From NCBI RefSeq assembly GCF_030272615.1, contig NC_081406.1, positions 473,243,900-473,307,899 of the forward strand: a stretch of DNA of 64,000 nt. Direction: 5' to 3'. Both the position numbers and the translations under genes were made by a program. The stretch is from Cryptomeria japonica (taxonomy: Eukaryota; Streptophyta; Pinopsida; Cupressales; Cupressaceae). The notes below the pieces were generated by a model, which saw only the letters and a list, made by a program, of their open reading frames with translations, searched no databases and was not told the origin of the DNA. Shown here piece by piece: positions 12,571 through 24,093 of this stretch; position 1 is the first letter of the stretch, and each line of letters starts with the position of its first letter.

Positions 12571-12598
12571 GCAATTAAGATTCTACCAGAGGATCTAG

Positions 12599-12611
12599 CT
12601 CTAATACCAAT
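12599..12611 (-). promoter_or_regulatory. Copia-B primer binding site (initiator tRNA-Met type)
   Basis: On the minus strand the bases after the LTR read TGGTATTAGAGC, one base from the TGGTATCAGAGC complement of plant initiator tRNA-Met that copia elements use. It fixes the inner LTR boundary at 12612. Confidence 0.8.
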
Positions 12612-12964
12612 TGTTAGCAACAATCAAGAAGAAAGACTGGGAGGGGGGGGTGGGCGGGGAGTAAATCGGTCTTCATCAAAAATTAGATAATCAAACACCA
12701 AAGCGTAAACTGATAAACTGCAGCAAATGAACAATGCATCACACAACACCAAGATTTTTGACCTGGAAAACCTATTTAAGGAAAAAACCACTATGGGAAC
12801 CTACCCACAATAAGATGATACTCTGTAGTAGTATGTGAAAATATTACAATCAAGAATGCACAGGATTTAGGCACACTGCCTAGGCTCACTGCCCAAAAGA
12901 TATATGCCCGGAAGGCTACAACCCTTAGGAAAGTCTCATTGACTTACAAAATGAATCAAACTAC
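12612..12964 (-). repeat. Copia-B 5' LTR, inner piece
   Basis: It starts (plus view) TGTTAGCAACAATC next to the primer site and holds a G-run at 12642-12649 matching the C-run of related LTRs. It is cut at 12964/12965 by Copia-C, which duplicated actac (12960-12964 and 34966-34970). It continues at 34971. Confidence 0.8.
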
Positions 12965-14193
12965 TATTGGCCATTTGGAGGAATTGATTATGTGTTGCAT
13001 TGATGTCAACACTAGTTTTTTTGGTTGCTTTACCGGTATCCTTCTAGTCCCAGTAGGTTGTTTGGTTTCTGGTTGGATTAGATCATGATGATCTTGTATG
13101 CTTCAGTATGTTTTGGCTTTTGGAACTGGCTTAGATCTACTATTCATGCTACTCAAATTCATGTTCAGTAAGTTAGTTTTGATTTGGTGATCGGATGCTA
13201 TGTTGTATGCTGGTAAGCTTGGTTTGTTGTTCCGGTGAGGGTTTCACCGACAAAGCTTTGTTGAAGATATTTGATGTTTTGTATAAGTGGTGTTGGTGCG
13301 GATTCTAGTAGAGATTCAGGATGTTGATGATGATATGTTAGAGACTTGGTTGATTGGGATCATTTCTTTAGCGTGTGTGGACCTATATTGGGTCTAGTAC
13401 TATCTAGGTTATGGACCAGCTTAATGTAATGTGTTGATTGGACTTCTCAATGTATTTATGGGATGTCTTATGGTTGGATATTATTTGTTTGGTCTCAGGA
13501 TGACATGTTATATAATTATGTAATTGCTTTATTATCTGGTGGTCGACCTTATTGTTTGTGGTCGAGGGTTTGTATATATCTGATGTAAGATCTCATTGTA
13601 GATTAGATATGTGAGGATGAAAAGGATATGCAAGGAGCGAATAATGTAATAATCATTCATAAAAATCATTTGGTCAATCATTGGTGATCGAGTTGGGTTT
13701 ATATAAGAGAATTTAGTCCTCTGATATTAAGCTTAACCAAAATTGTATTCAGCCATAGGAGATGCTATCATTGCAGTTCATTCCTTCTTCCAAATTGTAG
13801 TCTGGATTTGTTTGTAGTCAATGGGACTCCTTTTGTAATGAGGAGTGTGCTCTAGGTTGTTGGCCTTCCTACAAGTGCAGGCCCCTCATTTGTAATCACA
13901 TACTTACTACAGAAGTATTATCTGACTGTGAGTAGGCTTCCCATCGTGGTTTTTCCCTTTATCGGGTTTTCCATGTACAAATCTTGGTGTCATGTGGATG
14001 GTATTTATTCTCTGAGTATTTATTATGCTTAATTGGTATATCTTCTATTTCGGTAATTGGTTTATGCATTCCGATATTGATCTTTTGGGTTCCGGTATTA
14101 AATTTTTAATTGCTTAAGGTTTCGGTAATCTGGTGACAATTGATTTACACCCCCCCCTCTCAGTTGTCTTCTGGTTATTTGAACTATCTAACA
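12965..14193 (+). repeat. Copia-C 5' LTR
   Basis: Ends ...CTATCTAACA before the primer site; contains a C-run near 14150. Compared with the 3' LTR it lacks about 14 bases near 13008 and has many substitutions. Words of the CCGGT type recur in this LTR. Confidence 0.92.
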
Positions 14194-14195
14194 AT

Positions 14196-14207
14196 TGGTA
14201 TCAAAGC
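14196..14207 (+). promoter_or_regulatory. Copia-C primer binding site
   Basis: TGGTATCAAAGC, two bases after the LTR, is one base from the initiator tRNA-Met complement. Confidence 0.85.
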
Positions 14208-14250
14208 TTTGGTCCTCTATGCAAAAGCTTAATTGCTTGAGGAAGATCCT

Positions 14251-15150
14251 ATGGCGACTAACAATTCAAGTTCATCTAGTTCATCTGTTGCTATCTTTCA
14301 GAGAGATATTCCTAGGCTTGATGGAACAAATTACAGAGTATGGAAGATTCAGATGGAGACTCATCTGAGATGTCTTGGTAAGGAAATTTGGGAAATCACA
14401 GAGAATGGTGTTACACCTTTTAATCTAGTATCTGGTAATCCTCCTCCAGCAAACCTGGATAAGGAGCTTGAGAATGATTGTAGAGCAAGAGAAGCCCTCT
14501 TGTGTGCACTTTCAGATCAGCAAATAATGGGATTAACTAACAAATCATCAGCAAAGGCTATATGGGACAAGTTGGAGACTCTTAATGAAGGTGACCCTAC
14601 TGTTAAGATTGCTAAACTTGATTGTTACTAGGTGAGATATGAAAACTTGAAGATGGAAGAAGATGAAAGGATTAATGCATTCATGGAAAGGGTAAATGAA
14701 ATCGTTATGGGAATTCAATGTTGTGGTGGAACTCTAAGTGAAGATGAAATAGTTTCTAAAGTTCTGAGAGATTTTTCACCGGCTTATAAAATGAAGGCTA
14801 TTGCAATTAATGAATTGAGAACAATGGCTAATACTTCTGTCAATAGAGATACCTTGGTTGGGAAATTATCTACTTTTGAGCTTGAAGAATTTGGACCTTC
14901 TGGAGCTATGAATTCTGAACTTGCTTTTCATGCATTGACATCATCAACCGGCAAGCAAGATTGGAAAGCTTTGTATGCAAAGGAATTGGATGATATGAAG
15001 AGAGAAGATGAATAATTTGGGCAACGTGAAGCCATGTTTTCTAGAAAAGTACCTGAAGGACCGGTAGGAAGTAAGTATGAAGGAAAAACATCTTTTAAAT
15101 GTTTTGCATGTAATAAGATGGTCATTTTGCATCTAGATGTCCTAAAAGGA
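14251..15150 (+). pseudogene. gag: Copia-C gag
   Basis: The chosen start is MATNNSSSSSSSVAIF at 14251; an upstream in-frame ATG at 14233 also exists. Copia Gag features follow: YRVWKIQMETHLRCLG, KAIWDKLETLNEGD and DEIVSKVLRDFSPAYK. A TAG stop at 14629-14631 and a TAA at 15013-15015 break it. The zinc knuckle CFACNK... (about 15098-15140) is split by a one-base loss after its sixth residue. It encoded the particle protein. Confidence 0.87.
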
Positions 15151-15289
15151 ATTCAAGATTTGAAGAGAGAGCTAGAAGATCTGTTAAGCCTAACCATGTA
15201 TATCAGAACAAGTATAAGTACAGGAAAAATAGAGATAAATAATGCTACATTGAAGATGAGGAAGGTGTGACCAATTCTAATGATGTACT

Positions 15290-15740
15290 GACACAAGACT
15301 CTGCTAGTGGTTTCGTCAATGGAAAGTAATGGGTGTTCCTGGCTATCAAGGAAGATATTCCGACACTGGAAGAGTATGTACCTAAAGATAAGGAATCGGC
15401 TGCTAGAATTGAAGATAAGGATAAATGGGTAATTGACAGTGGATGATCACATCATATGACTGGAGATAAAAGGAAGTTTCTATCTTTGTAAGAATTTGAT
15501 GGCGGTCTAGTTAGATTTGGAGATGACAAAACATGTATGGTCAAAGGAAAAGGGACTATATCATTAGATGGTAAGCACAATACTGATAATGTTTATTATG
15601 TTGAAGGTTTAAGGCATAATATTTTGAGTGTAGGACAATTGGTGGATAAGGGATTTCAACTATAATTCAGGGATGGAAAATGCAAAATCATTAACAGATC
15701 TAGATTGGAGACAGTACTCAGACAAAATGTAATATATTTC
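15290..15740 (+). pseudogene. Copia-C protease region
   Basis: KWVIDSG is followed directly by TGA (about 15444) in place of the cysteine codon, then SHHMTGDKRKF. More stops follow near 15489 and 15663. The DSG active site is present but the product would end there. Confidence 0.82.
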
Positions 15741-15742
15741 AT

Positions 15743-16221
15743 TTGAATTTTGGTGAGAAGACATGTTTGATTGCACAAATTGATGAGAGTTGGCTATGGC
15801 ATAAAAGGCTATGTCATGTGAATTTTGATTGCATGGTAAAGATCAGTTCAACTAAGGCAGTTAGAGATATACATAAAATTGTGAAGCCCTATAATCCGGT
15901 ATGTAAGGAATGCCAAATGGGAAAACAGGTCAGAACCTATTTTAAGAGTATGCAAGACAAATCTAAGGATGATATTGATCTTATTCATACTGATTTGTGT
16001 GACCCTGCTAGAATTAAAAAATTTCAAGGTGATAGATATATTGTATGCTAATTATTGATGATTATTCTAGAATGATGTGGGTTACTTTTCTAAGGGAGAA
16101 ATATGAGGCTTTTGAAAAGTTTAAAATCTTTAAAGCTAAAGTTGAAACTAAGATAGGATTGAAGATTAAGTGTTTAAGGTCAGATCATGGTGGAGAATTC
16201 ACATCCGGTGAGTTTAATAAC
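15743..16221 (+). pseudogene. Copia-C integrase, N-terminal part
   Basis: LWHKRLCHVNFDCMVKIS with CKECQMGKQ forms an HHCC zinc finger. DLIHTDLCDPARIKKFQG and LRSDHGGEF carry the first two acidic catalytic residues. A shift with TAA near 16049 separates zinc finger and core. Element D interrupts after GEFNN at 16221/16222. The rest, with the catalytic glutamate, resumes at 32153. Confidence 0.9.
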
Positions 16222-17898
16222 TATAGTCACATAAATCTGTCCACTTAATTAAATGAATACTTAGTATTTATTTGATTATTTAACCATCAATTAATAATTA
16301 ATTAAATTAATATTTAATTAATTCATCTTAACCCTCTTCTCCTATTAATTAAATAAATTATTCAATTTATTTGATTTAATTCACTTAACCAAATTCAGAC
16401 CATTAATTAAATAAATAAATCATATTTATTTAATTAAATATTCTCTCACATTTAAATAAATTAATATTTATTTAAATCCCCCAAAATCCTACCTCTCACA
16501 TTTAAATAAATTAACATTTATTTAAATCACCTTTATCCTCTACCCACTTGTATTTTCCTACAAATGCAAGTTGCACAATTATTTTAAATAAATAATTTAT
16601 TTAAAATCACCTTTATCCTCCACCCACTTGTATTTTCCTACAAAAGCAAGTTGCACAATTATTTTAAATAAATAATTTATTTAAATCACCTTTATCCTCC
16701 ACCCATTTGTATTTTCCTACAAAAGCAAGTTGCACAACTATTTTAAATAAATTATTTATTTAAAATCCTATTTATCCTCACCCACTTGAAACCTTTAATG
16801 GTTTCCCTTAAAGTATTCAAACTTGATGGCTTTAAAGTCTTCAAACTTGATGGCTTCCTTCTATAGTCTTCTTAAAACTTTAATGGTTTTCCTTAAAGTC
16901 TTCAAGCCTTTAATGGTTTCCCTCAAAGTCTTCAAGCATTTTAATGCTTTATCTTCATTTTTCTCATTTAAATAAATTAATATTTATTTGAATATTTATC
17001 CAAATGCAAATTACACCATTTAATTGAAATAAATGATTTTATTTTAATTGAAAATACCAAAATTTCTCCCACTTGCATTTTCCTACAAAATCCACTTGCA
17101 TGCCTAAACCCCTTCTAGAATTTTCTAATCACTTCTAAATAACCTAACCCCTCCTCTAAACTTTGTCACATCCCTAAGCAAAGGGAAGTCACTTCTCAAA
17201 CCCTCAAAGTCTTTGATAACCATTAAAGGCTTTCAACCTTCAACCACTAAATGGCTCAAAGTCTTTGATAACCATTGAAGGCTTTCAACCTTCAACCACT
17301 TAATCCCCAAAGTCTCCAATAACCATTAATGGTTACCTCAAACCCTCCCACATGGTTAAAACATTTGTTTTGACTCAACCTCTACCCAACCCAAAGGTCT
17401 CATCAGGCCATTAATGCTTTGACCATGATTATCTCTTAAACATTTGCACAAAGGTTTATCCTTGGATTAACCCTTCATTTCCCCATTTCTTCTATAAATA
17501 GAACCCTTCTCCTCAAGCAAAGAAAGAAGCATTAGAGTATTGTTGTTATACTGGTATTAGAATAGAGCTTTTTCATAGCATCACTATCTACACTTGCATA
17601 GCATTTGCTTATCATATTCAACTATCTTGAATCTCCATATGGCATCCATGGCTAGTGCTAAAAGCTGAGAGCTACACTCATGTGGAACTTGGAGAGGAGA
17701 GGAACAAGGGAGGAGCAACTATGAGCATCTTGATTAGCTATTTTATTCTATGTTTATATGCTTTCTATTTCATGCTTAATATCTCTCTTGATATGCCTGT
17801 TTAGGATAATCTTTTGTTGCTAACACTAACGTTTGTTTCTTGTGCTCTTGTGTGTGTTGCCATCAAACAGATTTTCTAATCCTTGTTGTAGAGCATCA
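16222..17898 (+). repeat. Gypsy-D 5' LTR
   Basis: 1677 bp. It begins TATAGTCACATAAATC (the TG of the 3' copy is TA here) and ends ...GAGCATCA. It is 203 bp shorter than the 3' LTR because one segment near 17470 is missing. AT-rich TTTAAATAAATTAAT words dominate the first 300 bases. Confidence 0.94.
16528..16766 (+). repeat. Three ~80-bp tandem units in Gypsy-D 5' LTR
   Basis: Units start at about 16528, 16608 and 16687. Each holds CACCTTTATCC, CACTTGTATTTTCC, CAAGTTGCACAA and a TTTAAATAAATAATTTATTT segment. The same three units occur in the 3' LTR at 30579-30817. Confidence 0.85.
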
Positions 17899-17900
17899 TT

Positions 17901-17920
17901 TGGTGAACCCGACGTGAATC
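17901..17920 (+). promoter_or_regulatory. Gypsy-D primer binding site
   Basis: TGGTGAACCCGACGTGAATC begins two bases after the LTR, as expected for a tRNA 3' end with CCA. I could not assign the primer tRNA from memory. Confidence 0.65.
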
Positions 17921-20625
17921 CAAACACCAAAAGATCAACTTTTTTTTTTTAACCAATAACATGTTTGAATGTTGAAAATGTCACACAGGTTGCGTTTTTG
18001 ACACTGTTTTGGTGCGTTTGACATTATTTTGGCGCTATTCACCCTGTTTCAGTGCTTTTGCCTTCTCTATCTTTCCCTTTCTTTTAGTGCGTTTGTGTTA
18101 AATAGCGCCTCTGTTCAAACGCAGACTAGCGCTATTGTAACAAAACGTTGTACAAATCACCTTGTAACCAAAAAAAAAAAAAAAAAAAAATTAGGCTTGT
18201 AGAAGCCCACCAAATAGGCGGATTTTACTAACTATTTTTCTCTTTTGTGCAGATTTAAATTAGATTAAAAAGTAGATTTATATTTCTTACTAACTTGTTT
18301 TTGAACTTGGTTTTAAACAAATGAATTCACTTTTTATTTTGGTTTAAAATTAACTTCACATTTCAAATTTGGGCTTTTAAAAAAAGAATCACACATTTGT
18401 TTGGGGCTCTTAAAAAGAATTTCATTGTTCCAAGGTAAAAAGAACCACAAACTTATACAAAACAACTTTATTTCTTGCAAGTTAGGAAACAAACTTCGTT
18501 TTGGTGCTTAAAATCAACAAAACAAAATTTATTTTCTTGCATCAACTTAAAAGAAATTTACAATCAACACTTTGTTTTGGGGGCAATCTAAAAAGAACAA
18601 GCCATTTTTCCTTCAAGCTCAAAAACAATTTTACTTCAAGCAAGACGTGTTTTCAATTCAGTTGACTAGGATTTCAAAGTTCCTAGTTTACAAAATATTT
18701 TTGCCTTTGAAGTTTAAAAAAACACCATGACTGTTGGAGCAACATCTCCAAATAGTTAGATCACATTGCAATGACAGATTAAAAAGAACAAGTGTTTTTC
18801 GTGCTTGGCACACTTGTGTAAAGAGTTGGTCGAGTGGTCCTACTTCTAACACACACTATCCTCTCCCTTGGCTTTCGTGGTCCTAGGTGCAAGAGAAAAG
18901 TGTTAGTAACACTCAAAATTTTATCTTTTTAAGAGAGGCCTGCCAAGGGATCGATACTCTTGGGAACGACCTCGAGCGGTAAATCCTTCGAGCTGCTATA
19001 GAAATCAGGTGAGAGCGAAAGATGTAGCCTTGGGTATAGCTGTTTCTACAGTGTAACTGGCCGAAAGGACAAATGGGCCCCACCACCAGTTACAAGGCTC
19101 TTAAGTGAGTCACTGCAGAATGAACTTATGTCCAAAAATATCGAACATGACTAAACACCTTTTAGTAGTAGTCCACCCGTTCTATTGATTGAGGATATTT
19201 GCGATATAATTTAGTGCAAGAGCATAGATGGTTTTGCTCCCAAGATACTCGCCATACATATTTCCTTGAGTAGAAACATAGCTTTTTGAAAAGTCACTTG
19301 TGGCTTGATAAAAGTGGTGACTCCCCCATCATAGGGATCATCTATTTGTTATGCTCGTGCAAGACTTAGTATATCACATCCTTACCTACCACAGCGGGAT
19401 TCATAAGGTATGTAGTACCAAAGTCGAAGAAATATCAAGATGTGGGCTAAATTTATCACAACTGGCCATTTGACCTTAGGGATAAAAAGTGTTTGAAATG
19501 TGTTCGTTTTAAAGACCAAGTGCAAATTGAGCCGACTTCAGGCTTTGGAAATACACCTTAAAATATATCTAAAGGAAGGGTTATATAAAAGTCCAAGGAT
19601 TGGGTTGATCTAGACCCATACTCATTTGTGCCTTTGGGGCAACATTCTTGTGTTTGTGTGCTTGCTTTGTTTTCTTGTCAAAGAAAAATCAGAAAATCAC
19701 TTCCCAAAAACAAAGTATTCATCCAACCAAACATCTATCAAAACAACCAAAAACATCAAAAACAAGGTACAAACAACAAAGAGTCAAATTTTATGACCAT
19801 TCTTCACATCTTGTGAAAGAAGAAGTGTCATCAAAATATCAACTTGAAAAGAAGACCATTAAGCTCAAAGGCTTTGATCAAAAGGAGGAAATTCTTCTAT
19901 ATCAATCGACAAATCTTTGCCTCCCATAGAGTCTTTCTACATCGCATGCGTCTATACCTTCAAGGTAAAACAAATGAATTTGATTCAGAATCATTGAACC
20001 GCGGAGCTTTTATGCAATATAGAGCTCTGAGTTATCACAAAAACCAAGGAGGAAAGATTAATCCCAACTTCTTCCCAAATGTCTGTATCACATACAACAC
20101 AGCTTGAGAAATACCACCAACACCCGAAAGGGAAGAGAGAGAGTTTGTCCCATTTGTAACACAAATTTTTTATTGAAGTTGAAAACATTTTCATCCATCA
20201 TCTCACTCATACATCATCACTTCATCATCAATCCATTCCAACTCTCAAAACATTAAGAGGTTCTTGTCCCAAGTTCTCTTTTAGATATTGCTTGAAATCA
20301 AACACATCACATCACTTTTTATATTGTTTCTACATCTAGGATAAGCTCATCCTAAGAGACACATCTACGCAGGTTAAAACTAGTTCATGAGTGAATCCTC
20401 TCATTACTAGGTAGTTAAATCTGTAACACATCTCAGATTTCTCTACACCTTATCACATCAAAACTTATCAAACAAACAAGCAATTCAAAGAAGGAATTTC
20501 GGTTACATCCACCTTAAAGGTGCTAGAGATCCACATGCAATACAATTCACCAACCATCAATCTTTCATTTCATCAAACAACTCATCATCATCTTCAATAA
20601 ACTTCAACAAAAGCTTGCAAGCAAA
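17921..20625 (+). other. Gypsy-D untranslated leader
   Basis: 2.7 kb without a credible gene. It starts with repeated GCGTTT / GCGCTATT words (about 17993-18135) and an A-run of 21 at 18170-18190. The block at about 18830-19100 is clearly related to the leader of element J (reverse view of about 46400-47010), including TATCCTCTCCCTTGG and a TTCGTGG word. Long leaders are usual for Tat elements; packaging or translation roles are inference. Confidence 0.7.
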
Positions 20626-22090
20626 ATGGCTCAAACCCGATCACAGTCTAGGCAACGAGAAATAGAAAGGGAAGAAGAAGAAGAGGAAAATATCAATGAA
20701 TTTCAAGAAGCACTTGGAGGAAATGCAGATGATGAAAACCCAAGTACTCCCACTCCTGCAACAATAGAAAGGGCTCAGCATAACCCTCTCTTTAACAGAC
20801 TTTTTGACGAAATACTCAGGAGCAATGCGGATGCTCACTTCTTAAGACTCGCTCAAGAAGGAGCAAAACTCCCCTCTAACTTTGATCTTGCCCAATTAAG
20901 ACAAGCATCAGAAAGACAAAGTCACCATGAAGAGGAAAGAGGTAGAGATCCCATCAGATATAACATTCCTCGAGGTAACCCACCACCTCCTCCTCCAAAT
21001 GAAATGGAGATGTTGCGGCAACAAGTCGAGAATCTCGCCCAACAGCTTCATAGTTGTGTCAAGACTAACCAATTCTCACTCAATGACATCTATCCCTATC
21101 CTTTTGATAGGAGTCTTTACATGCCACCATTTCCACGAGGATTCGAAACACCCAAATTTGAAAAATATAGAGGAAAGGGGTATCCCCGCGATCATGTTCG
21201 AGAATTTCATTCCGCTTGTCTCGAAGTAGCATATGAAGACACATACCTAATGCGCCTTTTTCCCCAAATCTTGGGAGGAACAACCACATCATGGTTTTCC
21301 TGACTACCAAGTGGCATTAGAACATTTGAGGGACTCATCCAGAAGTTCCTATCTCATTACTCTCATAACATTGAACGCGACATCACCATGGCTGATCTGT
21401 GCAACACCAAACAAAAACCAGGTGAACTATTCTCAGTATTCCTGCAACGATGGCACCAAATGTCTAGCAGACATTCTCTTCAGTTACCTGAATGAGAACT
21501 AGTGGAAATATTCATTTCCAACTTAAACGAAGAAATGGAATTTCACCTGGATGTCAAAGACACAGACTCTTTTAATGATATGATCACCAAGGGTTTAAAA
21601 TGTGAACGGGCACTCATCAAGAAAGGACTCATCAAAATCTTTAATGAACCAAAAGATGGTCCTCGCCTGCGCTTCAATAGTGATAAACCAAGCTTCTGGA
21701 ATAAAAACAAGAATATCGTCAATGATGGGGTTGTGGATGCCAGGACTATCCAAAACGCACAACCTGTGGTTCGGTTTGCAGGACAAAATCTTCCACCTCA
21801 AAACAACATAAATGTTCCTTCTAATCAAGTTCGCATCACATCTCACGATGAACCTAGACCTCGTCAGCAAAAATAGAAACGCACATACACTCCCTTAGGG
21901 GAACCCATTGAAACAGTATTGCGACAACTCATTTCTCAAAATTTGGTCACTCTGCCTAAGCTATCAAACTATGAGCCTCAAGTCAAACCAGCATGGTGGA
22001 GAGATACTGAACATTGTGAATTCCATCAAGGAAGAGGGCACAAGACAAGTAATTGTCACCGATTAAAAGATCTTATTCAGGATCTTATTG
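20626..22090 (+). pseudogene. gag: Gypsy-D gag
   Basis: Starts MAQTRSQSRQREIEREEE, a basic then acidic N terminus. A proline run lies at about residue 121-126. A retrotransposon-gag capsid domain begins near FPRGFETPKFEKYRGKG (about 21129) and runs past GELFSVFLQRWHQM. The nucleocapsid motif is CEFHQGRGHKTSNC (about 22015-22056), the C-x2-H-x4-H-x4-C form I associate with Tat gags. In-frame stops are TGA 21301-21303, TGA 21493-21495 and TAG 21874-21876; the frame is otherwise unbroken. It would form the particle shell. Confidence 0.92.
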
Positions 22091-24093
22091 ACCGAGGAGA
22101 AATTGAAATTGAAGGACATGACCCAAAAACAACCAATAATGATCATCTGATGTTCAAAAATCCACTTCCATCACAAGATCAAAGGGGTCCTTCCACTTCT
22201 AGGCGAGGCACTGATACCACTGATTATACACAGGCTACGTATAATTACACTGTAAATCATCTATATGATGCCAATGAACAAGTTGCAACTATAACCTTCA
22301 AAAATCCCAACTCAAATTGCAATGTTGTTACACGCTGCGGCAAAGTTACCATAAAGGCAGCTCCACAAGGCACCACCTCCATCCCAAAGCAGTACAATCT
22401 TGTGGAACAATTAGACAAAACCCCTGTGCTTATATCCATTTTAGAGCTTTTGCGTCTATCGCCATCTCATAAAACTATCTTGGATCAAGCACTCCAAGAA
22501 GCGTCAGTCCCCGCAAATCTAAATACGGACCAATTTCAAGCTATGGTTGGAAGTCTAAAGTCATCACCTTGTCTCACTTTTTCTGAAAGTGACAACTCTT
22601 CCTTCCAACAACCACATAATGCCTCACTCCACATCGAAGGATTTATTAACCAGCATAGGATCAAGCGAGTCTTGATCGATAATGGAGCAGGCCTGAATAT
22701 TTGCACACTGCAGTTGGTCACAGCATTGGGATATGCGGTCGAATCAGTGGATCCTCGTCAAAAGATCACAATCAAAGCTTATGACGATGCGGAGCGTTCA
22801 TCCAAAGGAGCTGTGGTACTACCAATCCGAGTGGGGCCCGTGGTAAAGCACATCATTTGTCAGGTTCTGGACCTTCCTCTGCCATACAATCTATTGTTAG
22901 GAAGACCTTGGATACATGTCATGCAAGCCGTTCCATCTACCTACCATCAATGTATCAAGTTCCCACATAACGGTGTAGAGATCACAATTCTGGGTGATGC
23001 AAATCCCTTGGCATATTGCCATAATATCAACCATCAACCAGAGATTACCGTTCCTAATAATAGAGAAGCCATTTCCTCTGCATCATATATAAGTCCCGCC
23101 TCTCTTGCCCGTTCAAACACCATTATACCCAAGCAAGAAAAGCTTAAGATGAAGATAGCAGAGGAAGATCTTGGGGAATACAACTTGAGTCAACTCTTTT
23201 GTGTGGGACAAATGCCCACTTCTCCTAGAACTCATGGTAAACCACAGCAGGTACTCCAGCAACCACTAAACATACCAGCATGTGCTTTGACACCTTTCAT
23301 TCTTCGAAAGAGTCAAGAGGAAGAAACACAAGATGAGGACCTAGCGGAATGGATCTATAAAGATCCCATCACCACTGATAAACCACGAGTTACACTTCCT
23401 ATAGAACAGTATGGCAAAGGTCTCCTCATTATGCAAAGAATGGGGTATGATGGTCAAAGTGCTTTGGGATATTGCAAACAAGGACGACATGAACCCCTGC
23501 TGCCAGAATTCAAGCCCAAAGGTAATACAGGCCTCGGCTTTGAAAAAGAGATCTTTCCTAAACTCAAGTTCAAAGGAAAACCTAGCAAACCATTTTGTCC
23601 ACCTACTGCAAAGCGGGCACCTTTCATAATCAAAGCACCCTCAAGCACCATCCCAACAGCCCCACTGAGGCTCAAAACCCCAACACAACTATCACCAATG
23701 CCACCCATCCCATCAAACGAACTTGTCATCTCATCAGTCGCACCATTAGCAGCAATAACTGTATCAGCACCCGCAGCAGCATCTATAACACCAGCAGTCC
23801 CAGCAGAAGCAACGGAATCAATATTACCAATACTCCCTATAACAGATTCCTTGATCCCCCTCAATCGCCCTGCAGCACCGATCATTACAAAGGTACATCA
23901 ACCAATCACACTTGCGGTATTTAACTCAAAGGACATCCCAGTATGGTATAGTAATCGGATGCTGGAAAGTTATTCAGAGATGACTCACATGAGTGGGAAT
24001 TTGATTTTGTACAGCTTAACACTTCAGATGAGGAAGACACATCACCACCTCCACCACGCAAAGATATCCCTGTTTACGGAGAAGCACAGATAA
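22091..24093 (+). pseudogene. Gypsy-D protease with G-patch and Pro/Ala-rich linker
   Basis: This is the same frame as gag. A retropepsin-like domain spans about 22630-22990 with LIDNGAGLN (active-site D at 22678-22680) and the later YNLLLGRPW motif. A G-patch follows at about 23404-23550 (YGKGLLIMQRMGYDGQSALG and later GNTGLGFE), an RNA-binding module known next to some retroviral proteases. A Pro/Ala/Thr-rich linker covers about 23580-23890. The frame is lost near 23976, where homology moves to the pol frame; the frame-1 end at 24093 is out of frame. Confidence 0.9.

Noticed and set aside
12599-12611. tRNA-like sequence
   Set aside because: Only the 12-base primer complement is present, not a tRNA gene; same for the other primer sites.
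16528-16766. Regular ~80-bp repeats as a CRISPR-like array
   Set aside because: Units are contiguous with no unique spacers and lie in a plant LTR.
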